NCBI GenBank assembly: GCA_029776735.1
Contig: JAKOUL010000059.1
Span: forward strand, 1 to 23,815
DNA length: 23,815 nucleotides
Direction of reading: 5' to 3'
Source of the DNA: Dictyoglomota bacterium
GTDB lineage: Bacteria; Dictyoglomota; Dictyoglomia; Dictyoglomales; Dictyoglomaceae
The translations under genes were made by a program, and so were the position numbers. The notes below the pieces were generated by a model. It ran no database searches. It was not told the DNA's origin and saw only the letters and a list, made by a program, of their open reading frames with translations. Positions 15,901 to 22,485 of the stretch are shown piece by piece (position 1 is the first letter of the stretch; each line of letters starts with the position of its first letter).

Positions 15901-16488
15901 ATGGCAGTACTAAATTATGCCGCTAGGGAAATAAGCTGCAAAGTTGTTTATTGTGGTCCGGGTTTAAGTGGTAAGACGGTAAATCTTCAGCAGATATATA
16001 AAATGATTGTTCCTGAGAGAAGGGGAAATTTAGTTTCTTTGGCGACAGAAACTGAGAGAACCCTTTTCTTTGATTTTTTGCCTTTAGATTTAGGTACGGT
16101 ACAGGGTTTTAAACTAAGATTTCAGCTCTATACAACTCCAGGTCAAGCTCTCTATGAGGCAAGTAGAAAATTAATTTTAAGAGGAGTGGATGGTTTAGTT
16201 TTTGTAGCGGATTCTCAGAGAAGTAGATTGGAGGAGAATGTTAGAATTTTTGAAGCTCTTAAGAGAGAGCTTGCAGTAGTTGGTTATAATTTTCATTCTC
16301 TTCCGTTTATTTTCCAGTACAATAAGAGGGATCTCCCTGATATTGCAAGTGTTGAAGAACTTAATGAAAGGCTTAATCCTGATGGTAAATATAAATATTT
16401 TGAGGCTGTTGCTATTGAAGGAAAAGGGGTAATGGAGACTCTTAAAGCAATCTCCCAGGAGGTTTTATTAAAACTTACTCGTGGCTAA
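15901..16488 (+). CDS. mglA: MglA-type small Ras-like GTPase
   Basis: A 195-residue GTPase. The P-loop GPGLSGKT is at 19-26. The G3 region is TTPGQ (78-82), with Thr in place of the Asp of Ras, a known mark of the MglA group. The NKRD guanine-specificity motif is at 141-144, and LATETERTLFFDFLPLDLG (47-65) is the MglA-typical switch I/sheet region. MglA switches cell polarity with MglB in bacteria such as Myxococcus. The ATG follows AAAGGCGAG (15888-15896), a modest site. It ends 8 bp inside argB. Confidence 0.93.
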   Translation: MAVLNYAAREISCKVVYCGPGLSGKTVNLQQIYKMIVPERRGNLVSLATETERTLFFDFLPLDLGTVQGFKLRFQLYTTPGQALYEASRKLILRGVDGLVFVADSQRSRLEENVRIFEALKRELAVVGYNFHSLPFIFQYNKRDLPDIASVEELNERLNPDGKYKYFEAVAIEGKGVMETLKAISQEVLLKLTRG

Positions 16489-17251
16489 TAAAGTATCTCT
16501 TATTAAGATTGGTGGAAATATCCTAAACAAACTCCCCTTATTTTTGTCCCATATTAAGGCTTTATACGAAGATGGGAATAATTTTATTATCATTCATGGT
16601 GGAGGGAATGAGGTCTCCTATTGGATGAAAAGATTAGGAGCTGAACCAAAATTTATTAGAGGAAGAAGAATAACAGATGAATCCACATTAAAAATAGTAG
16701 AGATGGTACTTTCAGGAGAAATTCAGGGAAGGATAATCTCTGAGATGAAAAGATTTGGTCTTAATACTATAGGTATAAATGGAAAATCTATCTTTTATTG
16801 TAAAAAACTTGTATTTGAAGAAGCAGATCTTGGATTTGTTGGTGAAGTTACAGATGTGGAAAAAGAGCCTATTTTAATTCTTCTTGAAAAATGCTACATT
16901 CCTGTGATTTCTTCTATAGGTGTAGATAGAGATGGTAATACGTATAATATAAATGCTGATTCAGCTGCCTTAGCATTAGGAATCAGCATTCCTGTGGAGA
17001 GAATTATTTTCTGTACCGATGTACCAGGTATTATGGTTAAAAGAAATGGGAAAGATACTCTTCTTCCTAAAACATCAACAGAGGAAGGAAAAAGACTTGT
17101 AGAAAGTGGAGAAGTAAGTGAAGGAATGATTCCTAAATTGGAATCTGCTATTTCTGCTATTGAAAATGGAGTAAAATTTGTTCAGATATGGGGTGGAGAT
17201 GATTTTACAAAGGTATGGAACTTTGAAGAAGGAACTTTATTTTATAGCTAA
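16481..17251 (+). CDS. argB: Acetylglutamate kinase-like amino acid kinase
   Basis: A 256-residue amino-acid kinase. The N-terminal KIGGNIL (8-14), FIIIHGGGNEVSYWMKRLG (about 36-54), RITDESTLKIVEMVLSGEI, and the C-terminal YNINADSAALALGISI and CTDVPGIMV match N-acetylglutamate kinase, the second step of arginine synthesis. The related LysZ kinase (acting on LysW-bound substrates) has the same fold, so the substrate is not certain. No other arginine gene is in the window. The start is GTG 16481, overlapping mglA by 8 bp without a well-spaced ribosome-binding site, so it is probably translated by coupling. Confidence 0.8.
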   Translation: MANKVSLIKIGGNILNKLPLFLSHIKALYEDGNNFIIIHGGGNEVSYWMKRLGAEPKFIRGRRITDESTLKIVEMVLSGEIQGRIISEMKRFGLNTIGINGKSIFYCKKLVFEEADLGFVGEVTDVEKEPILILLEKCYIPVISSIGVDRDGNTYNINADSAALALGISIPVERIIFCTDVPGIMVKRNGKDTLLPKTSTEEGKRLVESGEVSEGMIPKLESAISAIENGVKFVQIWGGDDFTKVWNFEEGTLFYS

Positions 17252-17262
17252 GGGGGTTATCT

Positions 17263-18636
17263 ATGGAAGAAGAAATTAGCTTAGTTGAATTATCTCATAT
17301 TATTTGGAAAAGAAGAGGACTTATTATATCCCTTGTTTTAGTTTCTGTTATAGGTGCTTTGATCTTCAGCCTTCTTTCCCCAAAAATTTATGAAGCAAAA
17401 ACAGTAATTTTATTACCTACACAGGGCAGTTCCTCATCTACTTTAAGTGCTCTTTCTCAAAATCTTCCAGTTTCTATTGGGATTTTAGGGATTTCTACAC
17501 CCTCAGCTAATATGGTAGCAATTTTAAAGAGTAGGTCTGCTGCAGAGTATGTATTTAATAAGCTGCATTTAGAAAATTATTTTAAAGAGCAAGATTATGA
17601 GGAAGCTTTAAATGCGCTAATGAAAAGTATAAATATATCAACTAACGATAAAGAGAATACGATCACTGTGACTGCAGAAAGTCGTGATCCCAAACTCGCT
17701 GCAGAGATTGCAAATACATATGTGGAAGCGTTAGAAAAAATAAATGCTTCTTTAAATGTATCTTCTGCAAAAAATACAAAAGACTTTTTAGAAAAACAGA
17801 TAGAAAGGGTAAAAAAAGACTTAGATGATGCGGAAAATAGGTTAAAAGAATTTCAAAAGAAAAATCTTGTTTTTGATGTAGATTCAGAAGCAAAAGTTGT
17901 TATAGAAAATTTAGCGAAGTTAGAGTCTGAAAAAGATCTTGCAGGCATATCTTTAAAGGTGAAAAGAGAGAACTTTGAAAATTTAAAGAAACAACTTGTA
18001 AATCAACAGAAAATTCAAGAGAAGGATCTTCTTTCTATAACATCTTTGACAGCCACCTCAACAACTCTTGCCGAATTGAGAAATAAATTAATATCTCAAG
18101 AATCTGATCTTGCTCTTTTATCTATAGACTATGGACCTGAACATCCAAAGGTTTTAGCTATGAAGTACGCTATTGAAGAGACAAAAAAGGTTATGAGAGA
18201 TGAATTAGAAAGAATATATAAAGCTATAAATAATGCATCTCTTTTTGAGCTTTTTAATCTTCAGATGGATATTATTCTTGAGGAGTCTAAAGAGAAAGCT
18301 TTAAATAGTGTAATTAAGGAATATCAGCAAAAACTTTCAAGATTGCCAGATCTTGGAATTATTTTATCTGGACTATTAAGAGATGTAAAAGTGCAAGAGA
18401 CACTTTATACTATGCTTATCTCTCAATATGAACAAGCAAAGATTGATGAGACAAGAGAATCAGTCAATATATCTGTGCTTGATTATGCAAAGCCTCCCAC
18501 TAAAAAATCTAAGCCTTCTACTACGCTTAATGTTTTAATTGCAGGTGTTGCTAGCCTCTTTTTAGGAATTTTCTTGGTCTTCTTTTTAAATTTCTTAGAT
18601 AATTTCAAGAAGGAGTGGAAAAAATTAGGAGGGTAG
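17263..18636 (+). CDS. Wzz/GNVR-type polysaccharide chain-length determinant protein
   Basis: A 457-residue membrane protein with two transmembrane segments, at about 20-38 and 425-447, and a large outside region rich in coiled coil (residues about 165-260: EKQIERVKKDLDDAENRLKEFQKKN and following). The N-terminus (EISLVELSHIIWKRRGLI) and VYEAKT-like IYEAKTVILLP match the Wzz domain; the region before the last helix (KVQETLYTMLISQYEQAKIDE) is the GNVR segment. Such proteins set the chain length of surface polysaccharide. There is no fused tyrosine kinase, the C-terminus ends in a short basic tail. It overlaps no gene; the DegT-like gene starts 2 bp after its stop. Confidence 0.85.
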   Translation: MEEEISLVELSHIIWKRRGLIISLVLVSVIGALIFSLLSPKIYEAKTVILLPTQGSSSSTLSALSQNLPVSIGILGISTPSANMVAILKSRSAAEYVFNKLHLENYFKEQDYEEALNALMKSINISTNDKENTITVTAESRDPKLAAEIANTYVEALEKINASLNVSSAKNTKDFLEKQIERVKKDLDDAENRLKEFQKKNLVFDVDSEAKVVIENLAKLESEKDLAGISLKVKRENFENLKKQLVNQQKIQEKDLLSITSLTATSTTLAELRNKLISQESDLALLSIDYGPEHPKVLAMKYAIEETKKVMRDELERIYKAINNASLFELFNLQMDIILEESKEKALNSVIKEYQQKLSRLPDLGIILSGLLRDVKVQETLYTMLISQYEQAKIDETRESVNISVLDYAKPPTKKSKPSTTLNVLIAGVASLFLGIFLVFFLNFLDNFKKEWKKLGG

Positions 18637-18638
18637 AG

Positions 18639-19748
18639 ATGCAAATTCCTGCTTTTGATTTAAAAAGACAATTTAAAAATCTTTCTTCAGAGCTTGTACC
18701 TCTTTTAGAAGAGGTAATGGCAAAGGGACAGTTTATTTTAGGAGAAAATGTACAAGCTTTTGAGAGGGAAATCGCAGAGTACTGTGGAGTAAGGTATGCT
18801 GTTTCTGTAGCTTCCGGAACTGATGCCTTACTGTTATCTTTAGAAGCTTTAGGGATAGGAGAAGACGATGAAGTAATAACTACTCCCTTTACTTTTTTTG
18901 CCACTTCTGAAGTTATTTCTCTACTTAAGGCAAAACCTATATTTGTAGATATTGATCCCAAAACCTTTAATATTGATCCTAATAAAATAGAAGATACAAT
19001 TACATCTAAAACTAAAGCAATAATCCCAGTACATCTTTTTGGACAAATGGCAGAAATGGATGATATAGAATATCTTGCTGAAAAATATGATTTTTCTATA
19101 GTAGAAGATGCGTGTCAGGCAATAGGCTCTGAGTATAGAGATAAAAAAGCAGGTAGTATTGGAGATACAGGATGTTTTAGTTTTTTCCCAACTAAAAACT
19201 TAGGAGCTTATGGCGATGGAGGATTAATTACTACGGATAACGAAGAAACTTATGAGAAATTAAAACTTCTTAGAGCTCATGGTAGCTCTAAGAAATATTA
19301 TCACGATATAATAGGACATAATAGTAGATTGGACGAGATACAGGCTGTTATATTGAGACTAAAGTTGAAGTATTTAGAGACATGGCTCAATAGAAGAATA
19401 GAAATTGCAAATATGTACTCTGAAAGTTTAGAGAAACTTGAGGTTTCTGTTCCTAAAAGTAAACCATATATGAGACATGTATATCATCAATATGTAATAA
19501 GGGTTAAAGATAGAGATGATCTTCAGAAATTTCTTAACTCAAGAGGTATAGGAACTACAGTATATTATCCTCTTCCGCTGCACTTGCAGAAATGTTATGA
19601 GAATTTAGGGTATAAAGAAGGTGATTTTCCAGAAGCAGAGAAAGCAAGCAAGGAAGCTCTTGCATTACCTATGTGGCCAGAAATGGCTAATGAAGAAGTG
19701 GATTATGTTATAGAAAATGTTAAAGAGTTTTATAATAATAGAGGTTAA
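18639..19748 (+). CDS. DegT/DnrJ/EryC1/StrS sugar aminotransferase
   Basis: A 369-residue PLP aminotransferase that makes amino sugars on nucleotide-sugar precursors. Visible motifs: GTDALLLSLEALGI (60-73), PFTFFATSEVI (83-93), VHLFGQ (131-136), VEDACQAIGS (155-164) with the PLP-binding Asp157, and FFPTKNLGAYGDGG (182-195) with PLP lysine K186. ATG 18639 is chosen because TAGGAGGG (18626-18633) stands 5 nt before it; an upstream in-frame GTG at 18615 lies inside the wzz-like gene. The exact sugar substrate cannot be named. It lies 2 bp after the chain-length gene and 6 bp before galE. Confidence 0.92.
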   Translation: MQIPAFDLKRQFKNLSSELVPLLEEVMAKGQFILGENVQAFEREIAEYCGVRYAVSVASGTDALLLSLEALGIGEDDEVITTPFTFFATSEVISLLKAKPIFVDIDPKTFNIDPNKIEDTITSKTKAIIPVHLFGQMAEMDDIEYLAEKYDFSIVEDACQAIGSEYRDKKAGSIGDTGCFSFFPTKNLGAYGDGGLITTDNEETYEKLKLLRAHGSSKKYYHDIIGHNSRLDEIQAVILRLKLKYLETWLNRRIEIANMYSESLEKLEVSVPKSKPYMRHVYHQYVIRVKDRDDLQKFLNSRGIGTTVYYPLPLHLQKCYENLGYKEGDFPEAEKASKEALALPMWPEMANEEVDYVIENVKEFYNNRG

Positions 19749-19754
19749 ATAATT

Positions 19755-20744
19755 ATGGATGTTATTTTGGTGACTGGAGGAGCAGGGTATATAGGAAGTC
19801 ATGTGGTTAAAGATCTTATTAAGAAAAATTACAATGTCTTGATAATAGATAATTTAGAAAAGGGACACAGAGAAGCAGTATTATCTCCTTATTTTGAAGA
19901 TATAGATCTAAGGGATAAAGATAGAGTAAGAGAGGTTTTTGAAAAATATGCTATTAAAGCTGTGATGCATTTTGCAGCGCTGAGTACTGTGGGAGAATCC
20001 ATGAAGTATCCTGCAAAATATTATGAGAATAATATCTTGGGTGGATTACACCTTCTTGAAAATATGAAGGATTTTGGTGTTAAATATTTTATCTTTTCTT
20101 CCACTGCTGCTATTTATGGTGAACCTCGGATTACGCCAATTCCTGAAGAACATCCTAAAAATCCTACGAATGTATATGGATCTTCAAAACTTATGTTTGA
20201 AGAGATTCTAAACTGGTTTGATCGGATACATGGTATAAGATATATTTCTCTTAGATATTTTAATGCTGCTGGAGCAGATATGGAGGGAGAACTTGGAGAA
20301 GATCATAGACCTGAAACTCATTTAATCCCAATAGTTTTAAAAACTGCTTTGGGACAAAAAGACTATGTGGAGATATATGGCACTGATTATCTGACCCCTG
20401 ATGGAACTTGTATAAGAGATTATATTCATGTCTCTGATCTATCACAAGCTCATATCCTTGCTTTAGAATCTTTATTTAATGGGAAAAATTCAGATGTATA
20501 TAATCTTGGAAACTCGCATGGCTATTCTGTAAGGGAGGTCATAAAGACTGCCGAAAAAATTATAGGTAGAGAGATTGCAACTAAGGAAGGTCCAAGAAGA
20601 GCAGGGGATCCTGCTGTTTTAATAGCTAGTTCTGAAAAAATAAAAAAGGATCTTCGTTGGGAACCTAAATATACTGATTTAGAGACTATGATAAAATCTG
20701 CTTGGAATTGGATGAAAAACCATCCCTTTGGATATTCTAAATAA
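19755..20744 (+). CDS. galE: UDP-glucose 4-epimerase
   Basis: A 329-residue extended short-chain dehydrogenase. The N-terminal NAD-binding motif is VTGGAGYIGSHVV (6-18). SSTAAIYG (115-122) and Y141xxxK145 (YGSSK) form the active site, followed by SLRYFNAAGAD, and the C-terminal RRAGDPAVLIASS and L-R-W segment typical of GalE. It interconverts UDP-glucose and UDP-galactose, supplying galactosyl units for the polysaccharide made by the neighbouring genes. Length fits the family (about 325-340). The smpB promoter overlaps its last codons. Confidence 0.93.
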   Translation: MDVILVTGGAGYIGSHVVKDLIKKNYNVLIIDNLEKGHREAVLSPYFEDIDLRDKDRVREVFEKYAIKAVMHFAALSTVGESMKYPAKYYENNILGGLHLLENMKDFGVKYFIFSSTAAIYGEPRITPIPEEHPKNPTNVYGSSKLMFEEILNWFDRIHGIRYISLRYFNAAGADMEGELGEDHRPETHLIPIVLKTALGQKDYVEIYGTDYLTPDGTCIRDYIHVSDLSQAHILALESLFNGKNSDVYNLGNSHGYSVREVIKTAEKIIGREIATKEGPRRAGDPAVLIASSEKIKKDLRWEPKYTDLETMIKSAWNWMKNHPFGYSK

Positions 20745-20756
20745 ATTTGGTATAAT
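20728..20756 (+). promoter_or_regulatory. Promoter for smpB-ssrA
   Basis: TTGGAT (20728-20733) inside the end of galE and TATAAT (20751-20756) after its stop are separated by 17 bp. The predicted start lies near 20763, three bases before the smpB ATG at 20766. The same promoter would make the smpB-ssrA transcript. Confidence 0.7.
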
Positions 20757-20765
20757 TATTAAGGA

Positions 20766-21227
20766 ATGCCTAAGGAAAAGAAAATTGTTGCTGTTAATAG
20801 AAAAGCGAAACATGATTTCTTTATCTTAGAGACCTTTGAGGCTGGTATTGTTTTGACAGGTACCGAAGTTAAGTCTCTGAGATTAGGTAGAGTTAGTTTG
20901 CAGGATAGTTATGCAGATGTTAAAAATGGCGAAGTTTGGCTTTATAATCTGCATATAAGTCCGTATGAGCATGGAAATATATATAACCATGATCCTAAAA
21001 GACCAAGGAAGCTTTTATTGAATGAAGATGAAATTGCATATCTTATAGGCAAAGTAAGAGAAAAAGGCTTGACTTTAATACCAATTTCTATATACTTTAA
21101 TGAGCGTGGATGGGCAAAGGTTGAGCTTGCATTAGCCAAAGGTAAAAAAATGTACGATAAGAGACGAGACTTGGCAGAAAAGGCTGAGAGAAGAGAGCTT
21201 GAAAGACTTTATAAGATGAAATATTAA
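20766..21227 (+). CDS. smpB: SsrA-binding protein SmpB
   Basis: A 153-residue SmpB, the partner that loads tmRNA on stalled ribosomes. Motifs: [41 protein letters not shown] (12-52), [70 protein letters not shown], and the basic C-terminal tail [19 protein letters not shown], which sits in the empty mRNA channel. Start ATG 20766 matches the family N-terminus, but AAGGA is immediately in front with no spacer, so this is a poor ribosome-binding site. The stop is 1 nt before ssrA. Confidence 0.96.
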   Translation: MPKEKKIVAVNRKAKHDFFILETFEAGIVLTGTEVKSLRLGRVSLQDSYADVKNGEVWLYNLHISPYEHGNIYNHDPKRPRKLLLNEDEIAYLIGKVREKGLTLIPISIYFNERGWAKVELALAKGKKMYDKRRDLAEKAERRELERLYKMKY

Positions 21228-21228
21228 T

Positions 21229-21580
21229 GGGGGCGATTGGCCTCGACAGGGAGTACAAGGGTTAAAAGCTGCAAGCCGAGGTGCCATTACCTCGTAAAAC
21301 AATGGCAAAAAAAGTAAGTGCCAACACAAATTTAGCTTTAGCTGCTTAATTTGCAGCTACGTCCTTTTAGCCCGGACTGGCAGGACTAAAAGGGTGTCAT
21401 AGTAAGCCAGTTGCCCCTCTCAACTCCCCTAAGAGAGGGAAAGAAAATAGGGGATAGGCAATTACAGAATCCTGCGGAAGGGAGTCTGTAAAAGCCGAAA
21501 AGTTAAAACTTCCGCTAAGCTTGTAGAGGCTTTTAGTCCTTGCTCTTTGGACGCGGGTTCGACTCCCGCCGCCTCCACCA
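21229..21580 (+). ncRNA. ssrA: tmRNA (SsrA RNA)
   Basis: A 352-nt transfer-messenger RNA. The acceptor stem GGGGGCG (21229-21235) pairs with CGCCTCC (21570-21576), giving a G-U third pair, the alanine identity element. The T arm is GCGGG/CCCGC around TTCGACT, the discriminator is A and CCA is encoded at 21578-21580. The 5' consensus GGGGGCGATTGGCCTCGACA is typical of tmRNA. A tag reading frame ending LALAA-stop lies at 21320-21349, and the GC-rich middle has pairings fitting the usual pseudoknots. tmRNA and SmpB rescue ribosomes stuck on broken mRNA and tag the unfinished protein. Confidence 0.97.
21320..21349 (+). other. tmRNA-encoded degradation tag
   Basis: The internal reading frame codes ANTNLALAA followed by TAA (21347-21349), from resume codon GCC 21320-21322. 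The last residues LALAA are the usual ClpXP/ClpAP-type signal. The five bases before GCC (TAAGT, 21315-21319) have A at the fourth base before the resume codon, as in known tmRNAs. An alternative in-frame GCA at 21305-21307 would give a longer 14-residue tag, AKKVS plus the nine above; the short one fits the usual start with Ala-Asn and is preferred. Confidence 0.8.
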
Positions 21581-21731
21581 AATAGGTGATTATAAAATTC
21601 AGTAAAACTGCAGAGCAATAGTTGGACAATTGTGATCTAATACCTCTTGTGTATGGCAGTAGAAAAGTTCATACCTCTATGCTATAATTTAGTCTGTATG
21701 TTAAGCAGTAATTGATTTGGGAGAATGAAAT

Positions 21732-22347
21732 ATGGATTATATTAGAAGTAGTAAATATAATGAGAATCTTATTCATGAAAAAATTATGGGACCAAACCCC
21801 ATCAAGTTGGCAGAAGAACTTTTGACCAGTCACCAAATTCCAAATCATGCAACTGTTATGGATCTCGGTTGTGGTCGTGGACTGACTTCAGAACAAATAA
21901 TCCCAATTCATGCTAATGCAACTGATTTGCCTTTTGCGGAAAAGTTCTTTGACACAGTCATCCCCATAGATTTTTATAACTACTTTGGGCGTGATACAGA
22001 ATATCTTGGGAAGTGTTTGTTACCGCTTATAAAACATGGTGGTTATTTATACATTGCCATTCCTGGTATGACGAAAGATTGCCATGGTTACCTTTCTACC
22101 AGAGTTATTACTTTCATGGATATCAGAACAGCTGGACTATATTCATGATATGGATTACTGGACTAATATTATGAAAGCAACCGAAGAAGCAGAGATTGCT
22201 TCCATATATGAGATGGAGAGTAACGAGAAATGTTGGAATGACTGGCTTAAATGCGATAACGAATATGCCAAAGGAGACCGCAAATCTATGGAAGCTGGTG
22301 CTGGAAAATACTTGAACTTTATAGGAATCATAATAAAAAGAAAATAA
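21732..22347 (+). pseudogene. Broken class I SAM-dependent methyltransferase
   Basis: Two frames together cover one methyltransferase. The first (from ATG 21732, stop after 138 codons) has SSKYNENLIHEKIMGPNPIKLAEELL, the SAM-binding motif VMDLGCGRGLTS (42-53) and KHGGYLYIAIPGM. The second frame, one base later, carries LPELLLSWISEQLDYIHDMDYW and the C-terminal AGAGKYLNFIGIIIKRK. The switch lies around 22085-22105, a one-base insertion or equivalent. Right after GLTS the chain jumps to EQIIPIHANATDLPF, so from memory of the family the part between motif I and this segment (about 35 residues) is missing. GC-richer codons such as CGT and CGC are more frequent than in neighbours, suggesting transfer. 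GAGAATG is a weak start site. Confidence 0.75.
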
Positions 22348-22485
22348 TTGGTATATTAATATATAGGGGGTGTCATTAGAAGGTTTATACCCCATCTTTA
22401 AAGTCTTGTGCCCCTTATGAAATAGGAGCTATTAAATTGTATCAAATACTGAGTTCTTAGACATTATTATGAAGGAGCGTTCTTA

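Noticed and set aside
18605..18961. 118-codon minus-strand open frame
   Set aside because: Lies antisense within the DegT-like aminotransferase gene, no ribosome-binding site and no recognisable family.
21397..21618. Open frame on the minus strand across the tmRNA (73 codons, Gly-rich with SRTRVQRARTKS)
   Set aside because: It is the antisense of the tmRNA T arm and 3' end, a common false protein call.
22123..22395. 90-codon minus-strand open frame opposite the methyltransferase pseudogene
   Set aside because: Antisense to recognisable methyltransferase residues; hydrophobic aromatic composition typical of antisense AT-rich sequence.
22348..22485. Possible att repeat, transposon end or terminator between the pseudogene and the amidase gene
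   Set aside because: Only a short AT palindrome (22352-22363) and a weak GGGGTGT/ATACCCC pairing are visible; no match to the ssrA 3' end and no inverted repeat pair.
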